The notes: generated from the sequence alone by a model not told the origin. 64,000 nucleotides of DNA from Prochlorococcus marinus XMU1404 (GCF_017696175.1 NZ_JAAORE010000001.1:577626-641625); one strand, 5' to 3'; shown: positions 29,971-39,398, counted from the stretch's first letter. Made by a program: numbers and translations.

Positions 29971-30301
29971 GATGTTTTATGTCTTAACCCCTTTTTAATA
30001 ATTGTTTGAGAATGAGGCAATAAATAAAATGACTTAATGAAACAAAACATCATTTAATGTCAGCAAAAAGAAATTTATTAAACATATTTGAATTGAAAAA
30101 TGCTGATCTCTTTTGCGAAACTTATATTTCTTAGAATAATATTTCTTCATTAAATCTACCTTCTTTGCTCTTTAGATAGCCCGAGTAAGGTTTTTTGTTA
30201 ATCAATAGCTAGGATTACTAACCTTTACAATTTTGTTATGAATTCAACTGTTTGGTGAAATATAAAGTATTCTCAAAACGTTTAAGCTAATCAATTCCTA
30301 A
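29971..30301 (+). promoter_or_regulatory. pcb upstream region
   Basis: A 331-bp stretch without a sizeable gene before the highly expressed pcb. It holds the candidate short transcript, and TATAAA at 30261-30266 could be the pcb -10 element. No good -35 lies at the usual distance, and there is no Shine-Dalgarno before the ATG at 30302, which is common in this genus. Confidence 0.3.
30025..30197 (+). ncRNA. Candidate short transcript upstream of pcb
   Basis: TTGTTT (30002-30007) and TAAAAT (30025-30030) are separated by 17 bp and resemble a sigma-70 promoter. A hairpin-like sequence with arms CCTT...CTC (from 30159) and GAG.AAGG (30183-30190) is followed directly by TTTTTT (30191-30196), like a terminator. 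Between them is a 25-codon ORF (30057-30134, starting MSAKRNLLNIF). This could be a small RNA or a tiny peptide gene. Prochlorococcus has many such RNAs, but I could not match this to a named one. Confidence 0.3.
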
Positions 30302-31360
30302 ATGCAAACCTATGGAAACCCAGATACCACCTATGGATGGTGGGCTGGTAACTCAGGTGTAGCAAATCGCTCAGGAAAATTCATTGCTGCTCATGTAGCT
30401 CATGCAGGATTAATTGTTTTCTGGGCGGGTGCGTTCACCCTTTTTGAACTTTCACGATTCGACCCAAGCGTCCCAATGGGTCATCAACCTTTAATCGTTC
30501 TTCCTCATTTAGCAACTCTTGGAATAGGGTTTGATGCTAATGGCGTTGCGATGGGAGATACTAAGCCTGTTCTAGCTATAGCAATAGTTCACTTAGTTTC
30601 TTCTATGGTTTTAGCAGCCGGGGGACTTTTACATTCTTTATTGCTTCCTGGGAATTTAGAAGATTCTGATGTTGCAAGAGCTAGAAAATTCAATATTGAA
30701 TGGGATAATCCTGACAAATTGACATTTATTCTTGGCCATCATCTAATTATTCTTGGTTTCGCAGTTATAGCTTTTGTTGAATGGGCAAGGGTTCATGGAA
30801 TTTATGATCCAGCTATTGGTTCTGTAAGACAGGTTGAGTATGAATTAAATTTGGCCAAAATTTGGAATCACCAAACAGACTTTTTGACTATTGATAGTCT
30901 TGAAGAAGTAATGGGAGGTCATGCTTTCCTTGCCTTCGTTGAAATTACTGGTGGTGCTTGGCATATTGCTACTAAGCAAGTTGGTGAATATACCAAATTC
31001 AAAGGTAAAGGACTTCTCTCCGCAGAAGCTGTTCTATCTTGGTCTCTTGCCGGAATAGGCTGGATGGCTATTATTGCAGCCTTCTGGAGTGCAGCTAACA
31101 CAACAGTTTATCCTACCGAGTTCTTTGGTGAACCACTTGAACTGAAATTTAGTATTTCTCCTTATTGGGTTGATACTGTTGATCTTCCTGATGGTGAATA
31201 CACTTCAAGGGCGTGGCTAGCTAATGTTCATTACTATTTTGGCTTCTTCTTTATTCAAGGTCATCTATGGCACGCTTTAAGAGCACTAGGCTTTGATTTC
31301 AAGAGAGTAACAAACGCTATCAGTAATATTGATAGTGCAACAGTAACTCTTAAAGATTAA
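30302..31360 (+). CDS. pcbA: Divinyl chlorophyll a/b-binding antenna protein Pcb
   Basis: Thylakoid antenna protein of the Pcb/IsiA/CP43 family, with six transmembrane helices and chlorophyll-ligating histidines. Supporting stretches in the 352 residues are the N-terminal [60 protein letters not shown] and the final [24 protein letters not shown]. It replaces phycobilisomes as the photosystem II antenna in Prochlorococcus. Being the only pcb in view fits a high-light strain, though other copies could lie elsewhere. It is monocistronic, with a strong terminator after it. Confidence 0.97.
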   Translation: MQTYGNPDTTYGWWAGNSGVANRSGKFIAAHVAHAGLIVFWAGAFTLFELSRFDPSVPMGHQPLIVLPHLATLGIGFDANGVAMGDTKPVLAIAIVHLVSSMVLAAGGLLHSLLLPGNLEDSDVARARKFNIEWDNPDKLTFILGHHLIILGFAVIAFVEWARVHGIYDPAIGSVRQVEYELNLAKIWNHQTDFLTIDSLEEVMGGHAFLAFVEITGGAWHIATKQVGEYTKFKGKGLLSAEAVLSWSLAGIGWMAIIAAFWSAANTTVYPTEFFGEPLELKFSISPYWVDTVDLPDGEYTSRAWLANVHYYFGFFFIQGHLWHALRALGFDFKRVTNAISNIDSATVTLKD

Positions 31361-31385
31361 TCCTTAAATTTCATTACTAATATCA

Positions 31386-31417
31386 AAGGGCTCCTGTTTA
31401 GGGAGCCTTTTTTATTT
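31386..31417 (+). terminator. Rho-independent terminator of pcb
   Basis: The arms GGCTCC (31389-31394) and GGAGCC (31402-31407) flank a short loop and are followed by a T-tract, 25 bp after the pcb stop. This is the clearest intrinsic terminator in the window. Confidence 0.85.
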
Positions 31418-31453
31418 GAAAAATTTTGTTTATTAATTTAGATTTATAATTAT

Positions 31454-32842
31454 ATGTTTTTGAAATCATTGAATATTTTTTCTCTACAGAATAAAGATAT
31501 TTTTTCAAATTCTCTTTTAATAAGTTTTCTGGGATTATTAATTATATTTTTTTTATTGATATTTGGGAGGAAATTTAAACTGGCTGTTCAACTTGAGAGA
31601 TTTGGATTGCCAATAGCAGTTATATCAGGAATTTTTGGTATATCTATAGGTCCCTTCGGAGCAATACACTTTTTGCCAAAAGAAATAATCAATGTTTGGA
31701 GTAATTTCCCTACTCCTCTTCTATCATTAGTCTTTGCAACTTTGATGATGGGAAGACCTATTCCAAATATAAATGGTTTAGTTAAACCAATTTTTAATCA
31801 ATTTCTACTAGCTCTTTCTCTAGGTTTCGGACAATTTTTTGTTGGCGGTTTAGTTGTTAAATATTTTTTACCTCCATCTATGGATGCAAATCCTCTAATG
31901 GGATGTTTAATAGAGGTTGGTTTTGAAGGTGGTCATGGTGCTGCATCAATAATTGGCGAAAGTTTTAATAAACTTGGTTTCCCAAATGGTTTAGATCTTG
32001 GTTTGGCTATGGCAACAATGGGTCTTTTGTCATCATCTATATTGGGTAGCATATTTATTTTTCTTGGGAGAACTTTAGGTCTTTCAGATACTAAGGAAAT
32101 TATTGAAAAAAAAGATAGTCTAAAAGAAAAAAATAAGACAGGAATTTTTGCAGATTTAAGAATTTTAATAATAAATCTTGGATTCTCAGGTTTGTCAATT
32201 TCTTTTGGTGTTTTGCTTCTTAGATTTTTAAGGTATATTTCAAGTCACTTTGGTAATTTTTCGAAGGAAATTATTTTTTCACTTCCTGTATTCCCTTTTA
32301 TCCTTATAGGTTCCCTACTTATTAGATATATTTTAGAGAAAACTAAAAATACGAAATTAATTTCTAATATCCTGCAAAGGGAGATTGGTATTTTATCTAC
32401 AGACTTATTGATTTTTACAGCTATGGCGAGTTTAGATATTGCTGTTGTGTTTGATAATTGGATACTAATTTTAGTGTTTACTATTTTTGGTTTATTTTGG
32501 AATTTAATTTGCATTGCTTATTTTGCATACTTTATTTTTGATGATTACTGGTTTGAAAAAAGTTTGATAGAGTTTGGAAATTCTACAGGTGTAGTAGCTT
32601 CTGGATTACTTCTTTTGAGGCTTGCAGATCCTAAAAACATTTCTAAGACGTTACCAATTTTTACATCAAAACAACTTTTTGCTCAGTTAGTTCTTTCAGG
32701 TGGACTATTCACAGTTTTGGCCCCATTACTGATTTCTAAAATTGGACTTGATTATTGGACAGAAATTTGTGCCCTAATTACATTCGCAATTCTTTTTATT
32801 GCATTGATTTTTAATAAAGTAGGGATGAAAAATTTTCAATAA
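31454..32842 (+). CDS. GltS-like sodium/glutamate symporter family protein
   Basis: A multi-pass membrane carrier of 462 residues with about 11-12 hydrophobic segments. It resembles the Na+/glutamate symporter GltS family through paired reentrant-type segments, such as MGCLIEVGFEGGHGAASIIGES near residue 155 and IEFGNSTGVVASGLLLLRL in the second half. A hydrophilic loop with LSDTKEIIEKKDSLKEKNK lies between the halves. The substrate could be glutamate or another anion. It stands alone after the pcb terminator. Confidence 0.8.
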   Translation: MFLKSLNIFSLQNKDIFSNSLLISFLGLLIIFFLLIFGRKFKLAVQLERFGLPIAVISGIFGISIGPFGAIHFLPKEIINVWSNFPTPLLSLVFATLMMGRPIPNINGLVKPIFNQFLLALSLGFGQFFVGGLVVKYFLPPSMDANPLMGCLIEVGFEGGHGAASIIGESFNKLGFPNGLDLGLAMATMGLLSSSILGSIFIFLGRTLGLSDTKEIIEKKDSLKEKNKTGIFADLRILIINLGFSGLSISFGVLLLRFLRYISSHFGNFSKEIIFSLPVFPFILIGSLLIRYILEKTKNTKLISNILQREIGILSTDLLIFTAMASLDIAVVFDNWILILVFTIFGLFWNLICIAYFAYFIFDDYWFEKSLIEFGNSTGVVASGLLLLRLADPKNISKTLPIFTSKQLFAQLVLSGGLFTVLAPLLISKIGLDYWTEICALITFAILFIALIFNKVGMKNFQ

Positions 32843-32878
32843 TAACCCTAGAATGGTTTTAAGCTTATTTTTATTTTG

Positions 32879-33136
32879 ATGTCATTTACTCACTACGATA
32901 TTCCACCGCAAGAAAATAAAGGGAAGTGGTTTAGGAGTCATTTACTTGGCAGAGAAATTGAACTTGGTGAATTGTATACTCTTGGGTCAAATGATTTGGA
33001 TTTGCTTATGGCGGAGACTGCAGAAATCAGAAGCGATCTTGACTTTAAGGAAAAAAATATAGGAAAATTTAGGACCGCAGGATATTTTTTGGAGTTAGCA
33101 AGAATAATTGAGAAAAGGAAGTTATTGGAAACTTAA
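32879..33136 (+). CDS. Conserved small hypothetical protein (85 aa)
   Basis: A soluble, charged 85-residue protein with a helical C-terminal half (MAETAEIRSDLDFKEKNIGKFRTAGYFLELARIIEKRK). ATG 32879 is preferred over the TTG one codon earlier. It resembles a short conserved protein I associate with marine picocyanobacteria, but no domain name can be given. Its stop overlaps the stop of the opposing GST gene by 4 bp. Confidence 0.7.
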   Translation: MSFTHYDIPPQENKGKWFRSHLLGREIELGELYTLGSNDLDLLMAETAEIRSDLDFKEKNIGKFRTAGYFLELARIIEKRKLLET

Positions 33137-33792
33137 TTATAGGGAAAATAATTCTTTCTAGAATATTGTTCCCATAAGTCATATTTATACATTAAGGATT
33201 TAAATTTTCTATTATTTTCAAAGGTATTTAACCAGTTTCTTATTGAGGGCTCCAAATAATTTGTTCTTTTTTGACTTTCACAAGCAATTTTAAATTGTCT
33301 TATAAAAGGCCAAATAGACCAATCAGCGATTGTAGGTTTATCTCCAAAAAAGTATTTATTTTCTGCAAGAAGTTTGTTCCATTTCTTAATAAATTTAATT
33401 GCATTTGTAAAATGAAATTCTTCATTACTATTCTGATATCTAGGAGCATATTTAAATCGATCTAAATGATATTTGAATTCATTATCATTTTCATTAATTA
33501 TTTCAAGAATAGCTTCCTTTTTATTATCAGGAAAATAAATTAATTTAATGTTTTCCTTTTTTGACTCAGAGAGTGCCCATAGGATGATTTCGAGACTTTC
33601 TTCAATAACTTCACTATTTTTTTTAATAAGTATTGGAACAGTTTTTGTCTTTGATTTTTTTAGAAAATCTAGGGGTTTATTTTTTAAATCAATTTCTCTT
33701 ATCTCAACTTTTATTTCACAAATTAATAGGGCCCATCTAGCACGAATAGCATATGGACATCTTCGAAATGAATATAAAATATCTTTTGTCAT
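33133..33792 (-). CDS. Glutathione S-transferase-like protein
   Basis: A 219-residue protein with an N-terminal thioredoxin-like fold that starts ILYSFRRCPYAIRARWAL, with Cys12 in a CPYA motif as in omega/Ure2-like GSTs. A PILI segment with a cis-proline follows (TVPILIKKN), then a helical C-terminal domain (residues about 90-210). The family is redox or conjugation enzymes, and the CPYA cysteine suggests thiol transfer. It is divergent from the GIY-YIG-like membrane protein. Confidence 0.85.
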   Translation of the reverse strand: MTKDILYSFRRCPYAIRARWALLICEIKVEIREIDLKNKPLDFLKKSKTKTVPILIKKNSEVIEESLEIILWALSESKKENIKLIYFPDNKKEAILEIINENDNEFKYHLDRFKYAPRYQNSNEEFHFTNAIKFIKKWNKLLAENKYFFGDKPTIADWSIWPFIRQFKIACESQKRTNYLEPSIRNWLNTFENNRKFKSLMYKYDLWEQYSRKNYFPYN

Positions 33793-33866
33793 TTTGTAAA
33801 AACTTTTAATTTCTTCTTTTCTTTTAGTATCATCTAGATAGGAACAGAATTAATTTTACAACGAAA

Positions 33867-34409
33867 ATGTCAGGATATGTTTATCTTATTAGAGTTGGAG
33901 ACCTACATAGAATTGGGAAAACCGATAATCTTGAAAAGAAAATTAAGAAATTAAAACCAGATGAATTATTAACATCAATTTTGACGAAGGAGCCAGAAAC
34001 TCTTGAAGCAAGGTTACTAAGAAAATATAAGTCGCAAAGAATTCCTGAAACTGGTTATTTGAAGCTTTCTATAAGACAAATTAGAGAATGCAAAAAACAA
34101 TTTGAATTAAAGGGAAGCTTACCTCACACTTTAGATGCTGAAGTTTCTATTACTCTATTTGCATCTTTTTTATTGTTTTCATTAAGTTCATTGATTTTTT
34201 ATTATTTAAATTTTGGGTTTGCAAAAGCTATATCTTATTCTTTTGGCATGGCATCTCTACCAATGGTTGTATTATTTATAACAGGTAGTTTTGGAGGATA
34301 CTTTTCTGAAGATTTATCTCTTTTTTCATTGTTAACTAATCGAATAAAAGGTCTTTTTATAGCAATTGCAATGCTCGCAATGGCTTACTTGATTTTCAAT
34401 TTAGGTTAA
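33867..34409 (+). CDS. GIY-YIG-like domain fused to membrane helices
   Basis: A 180-residue protein. Residues 1-85 resemble the MUG113/T5orf172 branch of GIY-YIG nucleases: GYVYLI at residue 3, HRIGKTDN near residue 15, a glutamate-containing helix (ETLEARLLRKY) and the IPETGYLKLS ending. The catalytic arginine expected after the YIG motif seems to be lysine (NLEKKIKKL). Residues 95-180 contain about three hydrophobic helices. A nuclease domain on a membrane anchor is unusual; it may be a binding domain rather than an active enzyme. It overlaps the stop of the opposing SDR by 4 bp. Confidence 0.65.
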   Translation: MSGYVYLIRVGDLHRIGKTDNLEKKIKKLKPDELLTSILTKEPETLEARLLRKYKSQRIPETGYLKLSIRQIRECKKQFELKGSLPHTLDAEVSITLFASFLLFSLSSLIFYYLNFGFAKAISYSFGMASLPMVVLFITGSFGGYFSEDLSLFSLLTNRIKGLFIAIAMLAMAYLIFNLG

Positions 34410-35113
34410 ATTTCATAATTACAATTTAAGGCAATTTCAAATGGAACTGATTGGGTCGGTAACTTAAGGATAGTTGAGCATATCTCAGCAATATCTTCTG
34501 GTTGTGTCATGCTTGATTTTTCTATTGAAGAGATATTTTGGGCCATTTCTGTATTAACCCAGCTTGGGCAAATTGCTGAAATTCTTATATTTTCATCCCA
34601 ACCTTTATTTCTCATTGTTTGGCATAATCCCATCAAAGCAAACTTTGAAGAAGAATATGCGGCTAAATCCCCTTTAGATCTTTTCCCACTCATTGAAACT
34701 AAAACGATAATTCTTCCTTTGCCTGATGCACATAAATGATCCCAAGAAAGCCTACATAAATTCCAGATTGCTAAAAAATTGATATTAAGAGTATTCATAA
34801 TGTCTTCTTCATCACCATCTTTGAATAAGAAAGGAACTTTCGATAATACTCCAGAACAATTAATTATTGAATCAAATCCCCCAAACTTATCTAAAGTATT
34901 TTTTATCCAATTTTCGGCTGTGAATTTTTTTAATGCATCATAGTGGTTGACTATTATTCTCCCTTTTGGCCATTTTTTTGGATCAATAAAGCTTCCTTTT
35001 AAAGATTCTAAATCTCGAATACCAACACTAATTCTATTGCCTTCTTTTAATTCTTTATGTGCAATGTTTAGTCCAATACCCCTATTAGCTCCACTTATTA
35101 ATATGGTTCTCAT
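34406..35113 (-). CDS. Short-chain dehydrogenase/reductase
   Basis: Classical SDR of 235 residues. The NAD(P) motif is SGANRGIGLNIA at residue 7, the NAG-like position reads NCSGVL near residue 87, and the catalytic YxxxK is YSSSKFALMG near residue 154, with an upstream serine in VSMSG. The substrate is unknown. It follows the lycopene cyclase gene by 7 bp on the same strand, so the pair is probably co-transcribed and a link to carotenoid or other isoprenoid metabolism is conceivable. Confidence 0.88.
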   Translation of the reverse strand: MRTILISGANRGIGLNIAHKELKEGNRISVGIRDLESLKGSFIDPKKWPKGRIIVNHYDALKKFTAENWIKNTLDKFGGFDSIINCSGVLSKVPFLFKDGDEEDIMNTLNINFLAIWNLCRLSWDHLCASGKGRIIVLVSMSGKRSKGDLAAYSSSKFALMGLCQTMRNKGWDENIRISAICPSWVNTEMAQNISSIEKSSMTQPEDIAEICSTILKLPTQSVPFEIALNCNYEI

Positions 35114-35120
35114 TTTTAAA

Positions 35121-36404
35121 CTATATATTAGGAAATATTATCCTAACCAACATCTTAAATTCTCTACCATGCATAATCATCAGACCTTTCTTTACACTCC
35201 ATGGAGCCTTTAAAAACATTATGCACATTGCGTATACAATCTCTCTTAAAGATAAAGTATCAGTGAGAAAACCATACCATTGATTTTTAGGTAATTTGAA
35301 AAAACTGCCAAAAAATTCTCTAAGAAGTTTCTCGTCAAATCTCATGAGTTTTTCTAATCCAAATTGGTAAAGTGATTTCTTTCTAATTAATTCTTTTGAC
35401 CATAAAGTTTCCCAACCTTTTCTGGCAATATGATAAGTGCTAAGATTTTTGTTTTTAATTGCTTCTGATACTGCTTTTGCAACAAGTGGAGCTCTTCTTA
35501 AAACATTACCAATTAAGTATCCAGATGCAGGATGCACCATTGAAGCAGCACCACCATATCCAAGTATTTGCTGTTTGAAATCTGGAATAGGCATATTCAT
35601 TGGTAGAAACAAACCGAGCTCTTCGTGTTGCATGCTTGTGATGGATATATCTCGATAAGATAGTCTTTTCTCAAGTCTCTCTTTTAAATTTTCCATTGTT
35701 AGAGGATTTACTAAACCAAGTGATGTTTCTTCTAGAAAATATTTCCCATTCCCCATATCCATGGCATAAAGAAAAGTGGGAGGTTCCTTTTTTTGCTCTT
35801 CATTAAGATGGTCATTTCTATAGTCCATTAGTACAAACTGCCCTTTTTTAAGTGGAGGCTTACTAAAATTACCCACTATCCCGTAACAAGTTTGAACTGC
35901 TAAAGGACCACATGATTTTAATTTAAGAAAAACAGGGTCATATCCTGTTGCATCTACTACTAATCTTGCAGAGTAAGTCTTGCCATCTTTTGTTGTTACT
36001 GTACTTTTGTATTTGTCAAAATGTATTTCATCTGCAAAGCCTTGATGCCATTTTATGAAAGATTTATTGCATTCATTAAACCAAAAATTGTGGAGTTTCT
36101 TTTTATCAAACAGTCCATAATCTAATGAATGTTCCGTAGCTTTATTCTCGTCATCTTGTTCTTCTAAAGCGCCATGCCCAAAAAAACTTACAGTATTTTT
36201 CCATCTATATTCAAGTAGATCCTGAAGCCCAAGTTGATCAACTTCTTTCCCCCAAATACCATAAGTGTTTGGCCATGGTTCATCTGGACCATTTGGAGAA
36301 AGCACTTCAACATCTAATTTTTCCTTCCCTAAAGCTGATGCAATTGCCATACCTGCAGGCCCTGCACCCAAAACAAGAACATCTGGCATTCTTTCTATTG
36401 ACAT
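35121..36404 (-). CDS. crtL: Lycopene cyclase, probably CrtL-e type
   Basis: FAD/NAD(P)-dependent carotenoid cyclase of 427 residues. The dinucleotide motif is VLVLGAGPAGMAIASAL at residue 9, the cyclase motif is PNTYGIWG near residue 44, and a second conserved part is GYGGAASMVHPASGYLIG. It makes the end rings of carotenes. Prochlorococcus carries two cyclases, and the gene order around pcb, fur and metA matches my memory of the crtL-e locus (bifunctional epsilon/beta), but the beta-only paralogue cannot be excluded by eye. An SDR gene follows after 7 bp. Confidence 0.85.
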   Translation of the reverse strand: MSIERMPDVLVLGAGPAGMAIASALGKEKLDVEVLSPNGPDEPWPNTYGIWGKEVDQLGLQDLLEYRWKNTVSFFGHGALEEQDDENKATEHSLDYGLFDKKKLHNFWFNECNKSFIKWHQGFADEIHFDKYKSTVTTKDGKTYSARLVVDATGYDPVFLKLKSCGPLAVQTCYGIVGNFSKPPLKKGQFVLMDYRNDHLNEEQKKEPPTFLYAMDMGNGKYFLEETSLGLVNPLTMENLKERLEKRLSYRDISITSMQHEELGLFLPMNMPIPDFKQQILGYGGAASMVHPASGYLIGNVLRRAPLVAKAVSEAIKNKNLSTYHIARKGWETLWSKELIRKKSLYQFGLEKLMRFDEKLLREFFGSFFKLPKNQWYGFLTDTLSLREIVYAMCIMFLKAPWSVKKGLMIMHGREFKMLVRIIFPNI

Positions 36405-36629
36405 TAAATATAAATCTTAAGATTAATGAAATTTATGGAACAAAGTAATATTTCTGCTACTGGCTTTTTATACTTCATCCAATACTCATAATTAAAGTAG
36501 ATTTATACTAATCAAATTAGTCATTTACTAGTGACTAATTTTCCAGTGTTTTAACAATAATTTATAAGATTACAAAATAAAAAAACTTATGTAATTTTTT
36601 TTATCATTAAAAAATATATAAGTTTTTAA

Positions 36630-37631
36630 ATGATTAAAAATAAGAATATTTTAATTACTGGAGGAAATTCAGGTATAGGGTTTTTTGCAGTTATTAATTT
36701 ACTAAAGACTAAAAATAATTTATTTATCATTATTAAATCTGAATTAAGAAAGAAAGAATTTATCAAAAAAATTGAGAAATATTTCGATAAAAATTATCTA
36801 AGTAATTATTTAAATATTATTGAAAATTCTGATCTATCTGATCTAGAGAATATTACAAAAATTAAAGATTATTTTGTTAGTAAAAAGATTGTTTTAGATG
36901 TAGTTGTTTTAAATGCAGGATTACAATATACAGGTTCTTTTTACCCTAAAGTATCTAAACAAGGGATAGAACTAACTTTTGCAGTAAATCATCTTGCACA
37001 TTTTTATTTGGTAAACATCTTAAAAGAATTTATTAGAGATAACGAAGATTCTAGAATCATTATTACATCATCTGATGTTCACGACCCCAAAAGCTCAGGT
37101 GGAAATATAGGAAAGAGAGCAGGACTTAATAATCTAAATAATTTTAGAAAAAAAATTTCTAGGGAATTTTTAAATTTTAATGCTGATGAATCTTATAAAA
37201 ATAGTAAGTTATGTAATATTTTATTTGCCAAAGAACTTGCAAAAAAATTAAAAATATCCTCTAGTAAAATTTCTGTAATTACTTGGGCTCCTGGTCTCGT
37301 AATACCAAATGATGAATCAGGTTTTTTTAGATATAGTAAACGTTTTAACCTATTTGGATATTTGATTTTTTCTAAAGTCGCAAAAAATATTTTAGGAATT
37401 TCTGAAAGTACAGAAAATGCAGGAAAGATACTTTCTGAAATCGTACTTGATTCAAATTTAAATAATATTGGTTTTATGCATTTAAGTAATAAACTTATAT
37501 CTTTTAAAAAACATAAATTAGTTGAAAGTAATGTGAGTGATGAAGCAAATAGTCCTGAGTTGGCATCAAAACTCTGGATTTTAAGTGAAGAGATTTGCGG
37601 ATCATTTGGCTTTATTACTTTCAATATTTAA
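36630..37631 (+). CDS. POR-like short-chain dehydrogenase
   Basis: SDR of 333 residues with the motif LITGGNSGIGFFAV at residue 6, VLNAGLQYTG near residue 95 and a catalytic YKNSKLCNILFAKEL near residue 188. The YKxSKLCN form and the VNHLAHFYLVN stretch are typical of the light-dependent protochlorophyllide oxidoreductase branch, so this may be a POR paralogue or a related reductase. The true por gene is usually elsewhere. Its 3' end overlaps the opposing MscS gene by 30 bp. A 225-bp AT-rich gap before it holds its promoter. Confidence 0.75.
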   Translation: MIKNKNILITGGNSGIGFFAVINLLKTKNNLFIIIKSELRKKEFIKKIEKYFDKNYLSNYLNIIENSDLSDLENITKIKDYFVSKKIVLDVVVLNAGLQYTGSFYPKVSKQGIELTFAVNHLAHFYLVNILKEFIRDNEDSRIIITSSDVHDPKSSGGNIGKRAGLNNLNNFRKKISREFLNFNADESYKNSKLCNILFAKELAKKLKISSSKISVITWAPGLVIPNDESGFFRYSKRFNLFGYLIFSKVAKNILGISESTENAGKILSEIVLDSNLNNIGFMHLSNKLISFKKHKLVESNVSDEANSPELASKLWILSEEICGSFGFITFNI

Positions 37632-38639
37632 GGTTTGTGTTGGGAATGCAAACTCAATATTATTAACTGCAAATTCCTCAATTATTTTTAAATTTATTGA
37701 TTGTTGAGCTTCCATTGCAGCAAGATAATTATTTGTTGGTATGTAATAAACAAGTTCGAAATTAAGACTGAAGTCGCCAAAATCTGTGAAATGACATCTA
37801 TCAAAAGAAGCATCTTTTGTCTCTTCAACTATTTTTTTTATTATTGTTGGAATCAATTTCATAAGTTTTGGTGAGGTTTCATAAACAACTCCCAATTTAT
37901 GCACTAACCTCCTTTTTTCCATTTGTGCGTAATTTGAAATTATGCCATTTGTTAGTGCGCTGTTGCTCATTACTATTACTTCTCCATTAATACTTCTTAT
38001 CCTTGAGGATCTTACTCCTACTCTTTCAACCATTCCTAGGACTCCATCAGATTTTATAAACTCACCTTTTTGAAAAGGTTTATCAAGTAAAATTGTTATA
38101 TATTCGAAAAACTCCTGGACTGGATCTTTCAAAGCCAATCCTGCTCCAATGCCGCCCGCACTTAGTAAAGCCCAAATAGCAGTCATTTGAACACCTATAT
38201 TTTGTAAGAAAAATATTGAACCAATAGTCCACGTTAATGCTTTTATCAAAGGAGTTAGCGAAGATATCATTGAACTGATTGAGGAATCATTAATTTTCGA
38301 TGTCGATTCTGTTAAAGATCTTATTAAAACTTTGTTTAGAGCTTTTATAAAAATAATTAATATAAATAATTTCAGGATATTCAATAGAACAGAGATAAAA
38401 GTTATTTCATCAGCAAATAAATAGTCAATTGAAAAATAAAATGAAAGGAGAAATCCTATAGGTTTTATAATTCCGGAGATCACCTCGAAAATAAAATCAT
38501 CAAAATTTGTTTTTGTCTTTTTGGAGATCTTTTTAAAAAATATTTTTGAAAGTTTAGAAATTATTATTGAAAATAAAATTCCAATAATAAAAATAGATAT
38601 TGCAAGAAGGAAGTTTTCAGTAACTAATTTCATATTCAA
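37602..38639 (-). CDS. Small-conductance mechanosensitive channel (MscS family)
   Basis: A membrane channel of 345 residues that relieves osmotic downshock. Four hydrophobic segments occupy about residues 8-110. The pore helix region follows (ALLSAGGIGAGLALKDPVQEF near residue 157). The soluble MscS beta domain then has GEFIKSDGVLGMVERVGVRSSRIRS. The C-terminal cytoplasmic cage ends with NIEFAFPTQTLNIE. Its last 30 bp are shared with the opposing POR-like gene. Confidence 0.92.
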   Translation of the reverse strand: MNMKLVTENFLLAISIFIIGILFSIIISKLSKIFFKKISKKTKTNFDDFIFEVISGIIKPIGFLLSFYFSIDYLFADEITFISVLLNILKLFILIIFIKALNKVLIRSLTESTSKINDSSISSMISSLTPLIKALTWTIGSIFFLQNIGVQMTAIWALLSAGGIGAGLALKDPVQEFFEYITILLDKPFQKGEFIKSDGVLGMVERVGVRSSRIRSINGEVIVMSNSALTNGIISNYAQMEKRRLVHKLGVVYETSPKLMKLIPTIIKKIVEETKDASFDRCHFTDFGDFSLNFELVYYIPTNNYLAAMEAQQSINLKIIEEFAVNNIEFAFPTQTLNIESNKAK

Positions 38640-38711
38640 AAAAACCTTAAAAATTTATCTCTACTAAAATTTTAAATTATCTCTAAACAACAAACCAGTC
38701 TTGATTTTTTT

Positions 38712-39281
38712 TTAACTAATTATTATGTTTCTAATTTCTTTAAATTCTTTTCTATCCGCAGTTTTGCATAATTCAAAAATTATTGATTCAGTAGTTGTTA
38801 AAATTGCCCCCCTCTGAGTCATTCTCTGTAATGCTATTTCGTGATCTAACCTATTCCGACTGCTCATGGCATCTGATATTAGGATAACTTCAAATCCTTT
38901 TTGTAAACAATCTAAAACTGTTTGTTGAATACAAATATGCGTTTCGATACCACAAACTATCAAATTTGTAATTTTTTTATTTTTAAGTTCTTTTATAAAT
39001 TCTGGTATGTTAGCTAGGCTAAATTCCATCTTTTCAATTTTTTTAAAACTTGTTTTAGGTAATGATTCAGGGATTGTTACTCCCAATTTGAGTGGGTTCT
39101 GTTCTGATACAATTATGTTTTCCTCTAGAATTTGGTAAGCATTTATAAGATTTTTGATGTTTTTGATTATTGAATCCTTATTAAAAATTGGTTTTATTAT
39201 TTTTCCCTGAATATCAATAATTAGCAACGCGTTTACTTTTGGCGATATTTTTTTAGAGGAGCTTTCATAATCCTTCATCAT
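38712..39281 (-). CDS. Isochorismatase-family cysteine hydrolase
   Basis: A 189-residue hydrolase with a complete triad: D23 (ALLIIDIQG), K84 (KKIEKMEFSL) and C117 (VCGIETHICIQQTVLD). The family includes isochorismatases and nicotinamidases. The IETHICIQQT form is the general YcaC-like type, so the substrate cannot be assigned. It sits between mscS and the fur-like gene, from which it is divergent across 117 bp. Confidence 0.85.
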   Translation of the reverse strand: MMKDYESSSKKISPKVNALLIIDIQGKIIKPIFNKDSIIKNIKNLINAYQILEENIIVSEQNPLKLGVTIPESLPKTSFKKIEKMEFSLANIPEFIKELKNKKITNLIVCGIETHICIQQTVLDCLQKGFEVILISDAMSSRNRLDHEIALQRMTQRGAILTTTESIIFELCKTADRKEFKEIRNIIIS

Positions 39282-39398
39282 TACTATATAAAGTTATATC
39301 CAACATAATATTTGGGAGAACTTTAGTAAACATTTTAAATCAAAAAGTTGTTTTACTCTCATCTAAAGTTATTATTGAGAATAGCCATGGGTTAACTT

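Noticed and set aside
36405..36629. Possible RNA gene in the 225-bp gap between crtL and the POR-like gene
   Set aside because: The stretch is very AT-rich and shows no stable hairpin or terminator; it reads as divergent promoters only.
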